Of a stretch of 32,474 nt of DNA, positions 8,140-15,249 are shown in pieces. Positions within the stretch are counted from its first letter, which is position 1. The number at the start of each line of letters is the position of its first letter. The translations under genes and the position numbers were made by a program. The stretch comes from Candidatus Arcticimaribacter sp. GTDB lineage: Bacteria > Bacteroidota > Bacteroidia > Flavobacteriales > Flavobacteriaceae. Where the stretch lies: NCBI GenBank assembly GCA_011526285.1, contig WTJU01000068.1, positions 1 through 32,474 of the forward strand, read 5' to 3'. The notes under the pieces were generated by a model. It was not told the DNA's origin. It was given only the letters and a program-made list of their open reading frames with translations, and searched no databases.

Positions 8140-8565
8140 TTAGATTTCCTTCAAAAAATGAAAGCCTAAAATTTTAAAACCAAGGTTGTAATAAAACTTG
8201 TGCGAAGCAGTATTTTGAACGTAAGTGTTTAGTTCTATGGCTTCACATCCTTTCTTTTTTACATGGGCTTCAATAAATTCGAACAATTGTTTTCCAATTC
8301 CACCACTCCGATAATTTTGATCAATGTATACGTGATCTACTTCGCAACTTTGCCCAGAGTAATGGCGGGTTTGATACCACAGACCGGTTAAACCAATTAA
8401 GCGATCTCCATCAAAAACACCCACGCACTCGTAGTGTTGCTGAAACATAGCTTCAAATCGTTGGGTTAAAACTTCAGAAGAGAATTTGTTTTCATTAAAC
8501 TCCTGTATTAATGGAACAATATCAGGTATGTCTTTGGGTTCGAGTAAAGAGAATTGTACTGGCAT
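8140..8565 (-). CDS. GNAT family N-acetyltransferase
   Basis: 141 residues from the ATG at 8565 (MPVQFSLLEPKDIPDIVPLI). The acetyl-CoA pyrophosphate-binding motif is YRSGGIGKQLFEFIEAHV (about residues 88-105), preceded by the beta-4 strand CEVDHVYIDQNY and followed by IELNTYVQNTASHKFYYNLGFK. This is a complete small GNAT fold. The acceptor substrate is not predictable. An upstream in-frame TTG (8571) is excluded because it is the end of a perfect -7 box TAATTTTG (8576 to 8569). It is divergent from a second, unrelated GNAT at 8637. Confidence 0.88.
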   Translation of the reverse strand: MPVQFSLLEPKDIPDIVPLIQEFNENKFSSEVLTQRFEAMFQQHYECVGVFDGDRLIGLTGLWYQTRHYSGQSCEVDHVYIDQNYRSGGIGKQLFEFIEAHVKKKGCEAIELNTYVQNTASHKFYYNLGFKILGFHFLKEI

Positions 8566-8568
8566 TTT

Positions 8569-8576
8569 CAAAATTA
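8569..8576 (-). promoter_or_regulatory. -7 promoter box TAATTTTG for the minus-strand GNAT gene
   Basis: A perfect TANNTTTG match only 3 bp from the ATG at 8565. Transcription would begin at or next to the start codon, predicting a leaderless or nearly leaderless message. Confidence 0.35.
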
Positions 8577-8636
8577 CTAAAAAAGGAAAGTAGCTCTTTT
8601 ATCGTGATGGAGAAAAATAATGTTTACTTTTCACGT

Positions 8637-9086
8637 ATGAAATCAGCTTGGGAAATAAGACAAATAAAGGCTAAAACGACTTATCCCGTACGCCATATTG
8701 TTTTACGGAAAGGCAGGCCAATTGAAAGTTGTGTGTTTGAGGGCGATGCGTTGAAATCAAGCATCCACTTGGGGGCATATACAAATGAAACGCTTGTGGG
8801 AGTGCTTTCTGCCTATCACAAAAAACATCCTGATTTTAGTGAGACTAAATCATATCAAGTGCGAGGTGTTGCTGTCCTTGAAGCCCACCGCAAAAAGGGC
8901 ATTGGCAAACTTCTAATGGAAGAAATTGAAAGAAGATTGTCTCAAATGGAGGTTTCACTTTTATGGCTTAATGCAAGGCAAACTGCTGTGCCATTTTATC
9001 AACGATTGTCCTACAATGTTCATGGTGATGTTTTTAACATTCCACATATTGGCCCTCATTATTGCTATTACAAGTTTTTACTATGA
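8637..9086 (+). CDS. GNAT family N-acetyltransferase
   Basis: 149 residues from the ATG at 8637 (MKSAWEIRQIKAKTTYPVRH). Motif A is AHRKKGIGKLLMEEIERRL (RxxGxG at about 84-89), with YQVRGVAVLEAHR before it and LWLNARQTAVPFYQRLSYNVHGDVF after it, as in small GNAT enzymes. The substrate is unknown. An ATG at 8607 gives ten more residues and cannot be excluded. The still longer reading from 8511 runs into the divergent gene and is rejected. The stop overlaps the ATG of the M15 peptidase gene (ATGA, 9083-9086), so the two are translationally coupled. Confidence 0.87.
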   Translation: MKSAWEIRQIKAKTTYPVRHIVLRKGRPIESCVFEGDALKSSIHLGAYTNETLVGVLSAYHKKHPDFSETKSYQVRGVAVLEAHRKKGIGKLLMEEIERRLSQMEVSLLWLNARQTAVPFYQRLSYNVHGDVFNIPHIGPHYCYYKFLL

Positions 9087-9796
9087 AATATTTAACTCTC
9101 CTTTTTCTTTTTTTTGGAACTACTTTAGTCTTGGGACAAGACAATTTTACAGTAGCAGATAGTTTACTGCTTGGTCGCTACACTTTAGCCGCGCAGGGAG
9201 AAGACTTTAAACTTCAACCTGAGGCAGCAAAAGCTTTTACAGCGATGAGAAAAGCGGCATTAAATGATAGCATAAGAATTAACGTTGTCTCTAGTTTTCG
9301 AAGTTATTCTTCTCAAAAACGCATCTGGAATAGAAAATATAAGCGTTTCGTTGCAAGTGGAATGAGCCCAACGGCAGCCATTGAAAAAATAATTGAATAT
9401 TCTACACTTCCAGGCACCTCGCGTCACCATTGGGGAACAGATATCGATTTGGTTTTGGGGAATGTAGAGGTTGAAGGTGACATTTTATCTGAAACGCATT
9501 TTCATGATGGAGGAGCATTTGAAAAACTCCGGCTGTGGTTAGAAAAAAATGCTGTAACATATGGCTTTGTTTTGGTCTACACACGTGATAATTCTCGAAA
9601 AGGGTTCTTTTACGAACCTTGGCACTACAGCTATGCTCCTTTGTCTAAGGCCTATTTAAAGCAGTATCGAGAACGAAACCTTATACAAAAAATGGCGCAA
9701 GACACTTCAATTTTTGGTCATGAATATTTATCAAAAGCTTTTATGGAGAAGTATTACGCGGCCAATGTCTTAGGCATAAATCCCACGCTTAAGTAA
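9083..9796 (+). CDS. M15 family metallopeptidase (VanY-type D-Ala-D-Ala carboxypeptidase)
   Basis: A periplasmic peptidoglycan-trimming enzyme of 237 residues, with a signal peptide MKYLTLLFLFFGTTLVLGQ. The zinc site is SRHHWGTDID, a version of SxHxxGxAxD with His115 and Asp122. The catalytic Glu178 and third ligand His181 are in YEPWHYSY. The FRSYSSQKRIW block (72-82) is the usual substrate-side motif. The family removes the terminal D-alanine from the stem peptide. The start at 9083 gives a clean signal peptide; a longer frame from 9062 only adds residues inside the preceding gene. The gene is co-translated with the GNAT upstream. Confidence 0.92.
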   Translation: MKYLTLLFLFFGTTLVLGQDNFTVADSLLLGRYTLAAQGEDFKLQPEAAKAFTAMRKAALNDSIRINVVSSFRSYSSQKRIWNRKYKRFVASGMSPTAAIEKIIEYSTLPGTSRHHWGTDIDLVLGNVEVEGDILSETHFHDGGAFEKLRLWLEKNAVTYGFVLVYTRDNSRKGFFYEPWHYSYAPLSKAYLKQYRERNLIQKMAQDTSIFGHEYLSKAFMEKYYAANVLGINPTLK

Positions 9797-9832
9797 CGTC
9801 AAATATTGTCTATTTATTTAAAGTTATAAGTT

Positions 9833-9850
9833 TATTTTGTATACAAAATA
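9833..9850. promoter_or_regulatory. 18-bp perfect palindrome TATTTTGTATACAAAATA (operator candidate)
   Basis: The two 9-bp arms TATTTTGTA and TACAAAATA are exact reverse complements with no gap. The site lies 37 bp after the M15 peptidase stop and 200 bp before the first arsenosugar gene. No T-run of the terminator kind follows, and a hairpin of this composition would be weak, so a protein-binding site is more likely. The half-site TTTTGTA recurs in a second inverted repeat 50 bp downstream. Confidence 0.45.
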
Positions 9851-9898
9851 TTTAGAACACGAATCCGCGCTTCAACGGAAGAGAAAAACCTGTAATTT

Positions 9899-9918
9899 TT
9901 TTGTAGATTTTTACAAAA
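9899..9918. promoter_or_regulatory. Second inverted repeat TTTTGTA-N6-TACAAAA (operator candidate)
   Basis: TTTTGTA (9899-9905) and TACAAAA (9912-9918) are exact reverse complements separated by 6 bp. These are the same half-sites as in the palindrome at 9833-9850, with imperfect extension outward (AAT...ATT). Two copies of a rare half-site pair in a 253-bp spacer suggest binding by a dimeric regulator. Confidence 0.4.
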
Positions 9919-10049
9919 TTATTGATTGACTTACAAGAAGTTAGTTTTTAATAAGGGTCATTTTTCATTGATTAGCGGGCTTTAAAAGTTCTACTAACAA
10001 GATAGTGATTCTTTGAATAATCTCAATACATTAGCCTAAACTAAACGCC

Positions 10050-10385
10050 ATGAAAAAATCCTATTATCAACCAGAAGACCTAAAAAAATTCAGTGCTATT
10101 ACAGAGTGGAATGAAACACTGGGAAAAAAGTTTTTTGACTACTACGCAGAGGTCTTTAAAGACGGTCATTTAAGTGCCCGAGAAAAGTCATTAATAGCAC
10201 TAGCAGTTTCGCATGTTGTTCAATGCCCCTATTGTATTGATGCCTACACAAAAGACGGTCTTGAAAAAGGCATTGAAAAAGAAGAAATGATGGAAGCTGT
10301 TCACGTTGGCGCAGCGATAAAAAGTGGAGCAGCACTAGTCCATGGGGTACAAATGATGAATCGTCACGACCAACTAAGCATGTAA
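10050..10385 (+). CDS. Arsenosugar biosynthesis-associated peroxidase-like protein (AhpD/CMD family)
   Basis: A 111-residue all-helical protein of the carboxymuconolactone decarboxylase/AhpD superfamily. The redox pair is Cys59 and Cys62 in CPYCIDAYT; the His that follows this motif in AhpD is Tyr66 here. LSAREKSLIALAVSHVVQ (41-58) and EAVHVGAAIKSGAALVHGVQ are typical of the subgroup that accompanies radical SAM ArsS genes. Its reaction in the pathway is not established; a thiol-disulfide or peroxide-handling role that protects or reduces pathway thiols is inference. It is the first gene of the operon, two bases before arsS. Confidence 0.88.
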   Translation: MKKSYYQPEDLKKFSAITEWNETLGKKFFDYYAEVFKDGHLSAREKSLIALAVSHVVQCPYCIDAYTKDGLEKGIEKEEMMEAVHVGAAIKSGAALVHGVQMMNRHDQLSM

Positions 10386-10387
10386 TC

Positions 10388-11446
10388 ATGACCAAAAAAT
10401 CATTAAAAGCACGTGCAAGTAAACTATCTGACACGCAACACCAACTTGATTATTTATCAAATGGAATTTTTAAAGACGGTAGCCTCCCAACTTTCAAAGA
10501 AAAGCTAACACACTATGGGTTAGCGGAAATTCAGCCCAAAAAACTAAGCATTCTTCAAATAAATATTGGGTACATGTGCAATCAAGTTTGCGCACATTGC
10601 CACGTTGACGCTGGTCCAGATCGGAAAGAAATGATGGATCAAGTCACCTTGGAAGCTTGTCTTAAAGTAATGCGAGAAAATCAAGTTGAAACTGTTGATT
10701 TGACAGGGGGAGCCCCAGAAATGCATCCGCAATTTAGGTGGTTTGTAGCGCAAATACGTTCAACCACCACGGTAAAAGAAATAATTGTTCGCTCAAACTT
10801 GACCATAATCATGGCCAACAAAAAATACCATGATTTACCCACTTTTTTCAAGAATAATAACGTACATGTTATTTCATCACTTCCCTTTTATAAACGAAAT
10901 AAAACAGACAGACAACGAGGTTCTGGAGTGTTCGATCAATCCATTGCAGCTTTAAATAAACTTAATGAGGTAGGCTACGGAAAAAGCGATACAGCTTTAG
11001 AATTAGATCTGGTGTATAATCCATCTGGAGCCTTTTTACCTGGCGACCAAGCAGCACTTGAAAGCGATTTTAAACAAGCGCTAAAAGAAGATTTTGATAT
11101 AGATTTCAATCAATTGTTCACCATTACCAACCTACCCATTAGTCGATTTTTAGATTACCTCATCGCTTCAGAAAATTATGAAGAATACATGCACACCTTG
11201 GTAGATGCATTCAACCCTTCTGCTGCACAAAATGTTATGTGCACCAATACTCTTTCGGTAAGCTGGGAAGGTTATCTGTACGACTGTGACTTTAATCAAA
11301 TGCTAGGCCTTAAAGTTAAAGGAGGGAAAGACCACATTAGAGACTTTAATCTTGAAACCCTTCAAAAAAGAGAGATTCAGCTTTCTCAACATTGCTATGG
11401 CTGTACCGCAGGAGCGGGAAGCAGCTGTCAAGGTAGTATTGCATAA
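10388..11446 (+). CDS. arsS: Arsenosugar biosynthesis radical SAM protein ArsS
   Basis: A radical SAM enzyme that adds the 5'-deoxyadenosyl group of SAM to dimethylarsinous acid, giving the arsenic-carbon bond to the future sugar. It has 352 residues. The cluster motif is CNQVCAHC (Cys64, Cys68, Cys71), followed by HVDAGP and then the DLTGGAPEMHP motif. The C-terminal half is the Cys-rich DUF3641-type domain, ending in CYGCTAGAGSSCQG (Cys336, Cys339, Cys347). Some family members carry selenocysteine in this region; this one has only cysteines and no in-frame TGA. It lies second in the operon with gaps of 2 and 6 bp to its neighbours. Confidence 0.93.
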   Translation: MTKKSLKARASKLSDTQHQLDYLSNGIFKDGSLPTFKEKLTHYGLAEIQPKKLSILQINIGYMCNQVCAHCHVDAGPDRKEMMDQVTLEACLKVMRENQVETVDLTGGAPEMHPQFRWFVAQIRSTTTVKEIIVRSNLTIIMANKKYHDLPTFFKNNNVHVISSLPFYKRNKTDRQRGSGVFDQSIAALNKLNEVGYGKSDTALELDLVYNPSGAFLPGDQAALESDFKQALKEDFDIDFNQLFTITNLPISRFLDYLIASENYEEYMHTLVDAFNPSAAQNVMCTNTLSVSWEGYLYDCDFNQMLGLKVKGGKDHIRDFNLETLQKREIQLSQHCYGCTAGAGSSCQGSIA

Positions 11447-11452
11447 GTCACT

Positions 11453-12052
11453 ATGGCACAAAACCTATTACTCGTTTTTTGTAAAAATCCTCAATTAGGA
11501 AAGGTGAAAACGCGCTTGGCCAATGGTATTGGCGATAAAAATGCTTTAAAGATCTACCAAAGACTTTTAGAAAAAACAGCGGCTGTTTTAGCGCAATTAA
11601 ACTGTGATATTACAATATATTATTCACAGTCGATTATTGATGATGATGTGTTTAGCGCAACAGCCAAAGAGAAAAAAGTACAATACGGGGAAGACTTGGG
11701 AGCACGCATGGCAAATGCGTTTCAAAATGGCTTAGACACCCATGAAAAGGTAGTAATAATAGGTACAGATCTATGGACACTTGAAGCACAGGACATTGAA
11801 AAAGCGTTCGCTGCTCTGGAAAACTTTACCGCTGTACTCGGTCCGTCTCAAGACGGTGGTTACTATCTTTTAGGTTTAACTCGTTTTATCCCTGAATTAT
11901 TTCAGAAAAAAGCCTGGGGAACAGATGAAGTATTGTCAAAAACAAAAACCAATCTAAAGGCAGAAAAATTATTTTTATTGTCCGAAAAAAATGACATTGA
12001 CACCCTTGACGATTTAAAACAACATCCTGATTTAGCACTATGCATACATTAA
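11453..12052 (+). CDS. TIGR04282 family arsenosugar biosynthesis glycosyltransferase (CofC/GT-A-like)
   Basis: 199 residues with a nucleotidyltransferase-like GT-A fold. The N-terminus VFCKNPQLGKVKTRL (8-22) is the nucleotide-binding motif of this family. GTD at 104-106 and GPSQDGGYYLLGL (130-142) follow as the metal and sugar sites. It is a cytoplasmic protein without membrane segments. Members are found beside ArsS and ArsM; the exact step (nucleotide activation or glycosyl transfer onto the arsenic-bearing ribose) is not shown by sequence. Its last 13 bases overlap the start of the nucleoside phosphorylase gene, which suggests coupled expression. Confidence 0.88.
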   Translation: MAQNLLLVFCKNPQLGKVKTRLANGIGDKNALKIYQRLLEKTAAVLAQLNCDITIYYSQSIIDDDVFSATAKEKKVQYGEDLGARMANAFQNGLDTHEKVVIIGTDLWTLEAQDIEKAFAALENFTAVLGPSQDGGYYLLGLTRFIPELFQKKAWGTDEVLSKTKTNLKAEKLFLLSEKNDIDTLDDLKQHPDLALCIH

Positions 12053-12864
12053 AACAACAAATAGATGAAAGTCAAGCTTTCCTGAATTCCAAAGGAATTG
12101 ATTCTATTGATTTTGGAATTATTTTAGGCACAGGCTTAGGCGATTTAGTGAACGAACTAGACGTTGAACAAGAAATTCCCTATGCTGCTATTCCTCATTT
12201 TCCCAATACGACCATGGAATTTCATCATGCTCGATTACTCTATGGGAATTTATGTGGGAAAAAAGTTTTGGTCTTTGAAGGACGTTTCCACGCCTACGAG
12301 GGTTTGAGTTATTTTCAAATAACCTACCCCATTCGCTTAATGCACAGTGTGGGAATTAAAAAAGTAATCATTAGTAATGCTGCAGGCGCAATTAACTTGA
12401 ATTTTAAAAAGGGAGAAGTAATGCTCATCGAAGACCACATTAATCTTCAAGGGGGATCGCCCTTAGCAGAAAAAGGTGTAGAGACTTTAGGCCCTCGTTT
12501 TGTAGACATGAGTGCACCTTACGCTAGCACTTTGTGCAAGCGTGTCAAAGAAATTGCTGCCAACAATGACATTACACTTCATGCGGGAGTTTATGCGGCT
12601 GTTGTTGGACCACAACTTGAAACCAAAGCAGAATATCGTTATTTGAGACAAATTGGGGCAGATGCTGTAGGAATGTCTACCGTACCAGAGGTTATTGTTG
12701 CCAATCAACTCAACATGGACTGTATCGCCTTTTCAGTGCTTACAGATGAGTGTGACCCCGCTAATTTAAAACCCATTGACATTGAAGACATCATGGCTTC
12801 TGCCAAAAAAGCGGAACAGTCTTTGATTATTTTAGTAAAAAACCTACTTTCTTCACAACAATAA
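12040..12864 (+). CDS. Purine nucleoside phosphorylase, trimeric PNP-I family
   Basis: Cleaves a purine nucleoside with phosphate to the free base and a pentose 1-phosphate. It has 274 residues. Motifs are ILGTGLGD (28-35), the phosphate-site His/Arg block GRFHAYEG (81-88), SNAAGAI (112-118), Glu194 in GPQLETKAEYR, and Met212 in VGMSTVPE. The base-contact residue that is Asn243 in human PNP is Asp236 here (SVLTDECDP). An Asp at this place is known to favour 6-amino purines such as adenosine. In this operon the expected substrate is the dimethylarsinoyl-5'-deoxyadenosine made by ArsS. A housekeeping role cannot be excluded. Confidence 0.9.
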   Translation: MHTLKQQIDESQAFLNSKGIDSIDFGIILGTGLGDLVNELDVEQEIPYAAIPHFPNTTMEFHHARLLYGNLCGKKVLVFEGRFHAYEGLSYFQITYPIRLMHSVGIKKVIISNAAGAINLNFKKGEVMLIEDHINLQGGSPLAEKGVETLGPRFVDMSAPYASTLCKRVKEIAANNDITLHAGVYAAVVGPQLETKAEYRYLRQIGADAVGMSTVPEVIVANQLNMDCIAFSVLTDECDPANLKPIDIEDIMASAKKAEQSLIILVKNLLSSQQ

Positions 12865-12871
12865 AAAAACG

Positions 12872-13840
12872 ATGAATTACCTAGAAGTCACCAAAGATGT
12901 TTATAAAGAAGCAGCCTTAACTCCAGATGTGGGCTTGTGTTGTACCACAACTCCCATTTGGCAATTCCCAGGCTTATCCATCCCAACCATCATGCAAGAA
13001 ATGAACTACGGTTGTGGATCTACAGTTCACCCAAGAGATTTGATCAATAACCCAAAAATACTTTATGTTGGCGTAGGTGGCGGCATGGAGTTATTGCAGT
13101 TCGCTTATTTTTCCCGTCAAAAAGAAGGTGTAATTGGGGTTGATGTTGTTGACGAAATGCTTGAAGCGTCGCGTAAAAACTTTAAAGAAGCCGAAGAACA
13201 AAACGACTGGTTTCAGTCAGAATATGTCACGCTAAAAAAGGGAGATGCCTTGCAGTTGCCCGTTGAAGATGAAAGTATTGATGTTGCTGCACAAAACTGC
13301 TTATTCAATATTTTTAAAGTTGAAGAACTAAAAAAAGCACTAAAAGAGATGTATAGGGTACTTAAACCTCACGGACGTTTGGTGATGAGTGACCCCATCT
13401 GTGAGCAACCCATGAACGACACCCTTAGAGCAGATGAAAGACTTCGCGCACTTTGCCTTTCAGGTTCAATTCCGCTAAATGAATACATAAAGCTTTTAAC
13501 TGACGTTGGTTTTGGCACCATTGAAGTTCGTGCAAAACGTCCGTATCGATTACTCTCCCCTGAACATTATCCTACAAACGAACTAATTTACATTGAAAGT
13601 GTAGAGGTGTGTGCGATAAAAGACCCGATGCCTAGTGACGGTCCTTGTGTTTTTACAGGGAAGACCGCTATCTATTTTGGTAACGATGATTTTTTTGATG
13701 ATAAAAAAGGACATGTTCTACTCCAAAACCAACCTTTAGCTGTTTGCGATAAAACTGCGGCTGCTTTAGCTGAACTTAATCGAAAAGACTTATACATAAC
13801 TGGTTCTACCTATCATTATGATGGTGGTGGCTGTTGCTAA
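12872..13840 (+). CDS. arsM: Arsenosugar biosynthesis arsenite methyltransferase ArsM
   Basis: A SAM-dependent methylation enzyme that converts arsenite to dimethylated arsenic, in the cytoplasm. It has 322 residues. The SAM motif is ILYVGVGGGMELLQF (63-77), with the acidic residue Asp91 after it. The three As(III)-binding cysteines of the ArsM family have plausible counterparts: Cys48 (NYGCGS), Cys143 (QNCLFNIF) and Cys195 (ALCLSGSI). It has an extra N-terminal Cys23-Cys24 pair and a C-terminal GGGCC tail (Cys321-Cys322). The length and tail match the arsenosugar-type subgroup and not resistance-type ArsM. It sits 7 bp after the phosphorylase and 11 bp before the DUF547 gene. Confidence 0.92.
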   Translation: MNYLEVTKDVYKEAALTPDVGLCCTTTPIWQFPGLSIPTIMQEMNYGCGSTVHPRDLINNPKILYVGVGGGMELLQFAYFSRQKEGVIGVDVVDEMLEASRKNFKEAEEQNDWFQSEYVTLKKGDALQLPVEDESIDVAAQNCLFNIFKVEELKKALKEMYRVLKPHGRLVMSDPICEQPMNDTLRADERLRALCLSGSIPLNEYIKLLTDVGFGTIEVRAKRPYRLLSPEHYPTNELIYIESVEVCAIKDPMPSDGPCVFTGKTAIYFGNDDFFDDKKGHVLLQNQPLAVCDKTAAALAELNRKDLYITGSTYHYDGGGCC

Positions 13841-13851
13841 ATCAATTTCCC

Positions 13852-14550
13852 ATGCGCTTACTTTTATTCCTTCTCTTACTTTGTTTTAATGGCACGTTAA
13901 CAGCTCAAAAATCTATTCACTCGCTTTGGAGCACTGCGCTCAAAGAACATGTAGATGAAGCGGGACACGTTAATTATGCTAAATGGAAAGAAGACACCAC
14001 CCTGTTAGACGATTACATTACCAGTTTAGAAGAAAATCCTCCTGCTGAGTTTTGGAGTAGAAACGATTCTCTGGCCTATTTTATTAATGCCTACAATGCG
14101 GTTACTGTTAAACTAATTCTAGATCACTATCCGTTAAAAAGCATACGAAAGTTAATAACCCCTTGGCGTTTTAAACGCTTTGAATTAGAGGGAGAAAAAA
14201 TTTCCCTCAACCATATTGAACATCAAATCTTGCGTAAAATGAATGAACCACGAATTCATTTTGCCATAAACTGTGCTTCTGCTTCGTGTCCAAAATTATT
14301 CAATACTGCTTTTTATGCGCATACTATGGAAGAACAACTTGAAGAGGCAACTACGCTATTCATAAATGACCCATTGCGCAATCAATTAAGTAAAAAAGAA
14401 ATGGCAATTTCTCGAATTTTTCAGTGGTTTGCGAGCGACTTTGGCACTAAAAAAGAGCGACATGCTTTCGTTCGGAAATACGCCACACAACCGATAGATA
14501 AAAACGCAAAAGTTCGTTTTCTGAACTATGACTGGCAACTCAACGAATAA
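13852..14550 (+). CDS. DUF547 domain-containing exported protein
   Basis: 232 residues from the ATG at 13852, with a signal peptide MRLLLFLLLLCFNGTLTAQ. The conserved blocks of DUF547 are all present: YFINAYNAVTVKLIL (about 76-90), ISLNHIEHQIL, and RIHFAINCASASCPKL, where the two cysteines and serines could form an active or metal site. Biochemical function is unknown. It lies inside the arsenosugar operon, 11 bp after arsM, and its last 23 bases overlap the TIGR04283 glycosyltransferase gene, so it is very probably co-expressed. The only exported member of the set, it might act on a periplasmic arsenosugar product. The upstream TTG frame from 13834 is rejected because it spoils the signal peptide. 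Confidence 0.85.
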   Translation: MRLLLFLLLLCFNGTLTAQKSIHSLWSTALKEHVDEAGHVNYAKWKEDTTLLDDYITSLEENPPAEFWSRNDSLAYFINAYNAVTVKLILDHYPLKSIRKLITPWRFKRFELEGEKISLNHIEHQILRKMNEPRIHFAINCASASCPKLFNTAFYAHTMEEQLEEATTLFINDPLRNQLSKKEMAISRIFQWFASDFGTKKERHAFVRKYATQPIDKNAKVRFLNYDWQLNE

Positions 14551-15238
14551 AGAAGCGATAACAATTATTATCCCATTGCTCAATGAAGAAACCTATATTG
14601 AGGGTTGCATAAAAGTCTTGAATGAACGAATAAAACGAAGCGCTACTGAAGTTTTGTTTGTAGATGGCGGAAGTAAAGATAAAAGTGTTTCCGTGATAAA
14701 AGCTTTGTCAGATTTTACCGTCCTAAACAGCAAAGCCGGACGCGCAGTTCAAATGAATATGGGAGCAAAAGCTGCGCGCAATTCTATTTTATACTTTCTT
14801 CATATTGACAGTGTTCCTCCTGTAGGGTTTGATGAAATTATAGTTGCTGCAGTCAAGAAAAAAAATCGAGTGGGTTGCTTTAAAATGAAATTCGATGCTG
14901 AACATTGGGCATTAAAACTTGCAGGATACTTTACGCGCTTCAATCATCCGTTTTGTCGAGGAGGGGATCAATCCCTATTCATTGAAAAAAAATTATTTGA
15001 CCAAATGGGAGGGTTCAATGAAGACTATCCCATTTGTGAGGACAACGAATTTACTGATAGGTTATACCGCAATGTTAAATTCAAAGTCTTAGAACATGAA
15101 CTAATAACCTCTGCACGCCGATTTAAAAAAAATGGCATTCTAAGGTTACAATTCCTGCACAGTCTTATTCACTTTTTCCGTTTTCTTGGGGTCTCGCCAA
15201 AGTATCTTCATCGCTATTACAAGCGCTTTCTACAATAG
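14528..15238 (+). CDS. TIGR04283 family arsenosugar biosynthesis glycosyltransferase
   Basis: A 236-residue GT2-type glycosyltransferase, cytoplasmic or peripheral to the membrane. The nucleotide-sugar site begins ITIIIPLLNEETYI (11-24). VDGGSKD (45-51) follows, then GRAVQMNMGA (71-80) and LHIDS (91-95), where most members read LHADT. The acceptor side has CRGGDQSLFIEK and GGFNEDYPICEDNEF. The family accompanies arsS and arsM and is thought to act on the arsenic-bearing sugar. It overlaps the DUF547 gene by 23 bp and ends the operon. The C-terminus is basic and aromatic (RFLGVSPKYLHRYYKRF), compatible with membrane association. Confidence 0.9.
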   Translation: MTGNSTNKEAITIIIPLLNEETYIEGCIKVLNERIKRSATEVLFVDGGSKDKSVSVIKALSDFTVLNSKAGRAVQMNMGAKAARNSILYFLHIDSVPPVGFDEIIVAAVKKKNRVGCFKMKFDAEHWALKLAGYFTRFNHPFCRGGDQSLFIEKKLFDQMGGFNEDYPICEDNEFTDRLYRNVKFKVLEHELITSARRFKKNGILRLQFLHSLIHFFRFLGVSPKYLHRYYKRFLQ

Positions 15239-15249
15239 GCATAGTGCTT

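Larger units (their letters stand above)
9797..10049. other. Spacer upstream of the arsenosugar operon
   Basis: 253 bp without a convincing ORF. It carries two inverted repeats with the same half-site (9833-9850 and 9899-9918, listed separately). A near-consensus -7 box ATTCTTTG (10009-10016) lies about 33 bp before the first gene, but its first two bases are swapped from TA, so the promoter is not certain. Confidence 0.5.

Noticed and set aside
9833-9850. Palindrome as a terminator of the M15 peptidase gene
   Set aside because: The stem is nearly all A/T with no loop and no following T-run; the half-site recurs downstream, which fits an operator better.
13834-13851. TTG start for the DUF547 gene
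   Set aside because: It overlaps arsM and adds residues before a good signal peptide that begins at the ATG at 13852.
10050-15238. Reading the ars genes as an arsenic resistance operon
   Set aside because: There is no ArsR, ArsC, ArsB or Acr3 gene, and ArsM has the arsenosugar-type GGGCC tail and partners.
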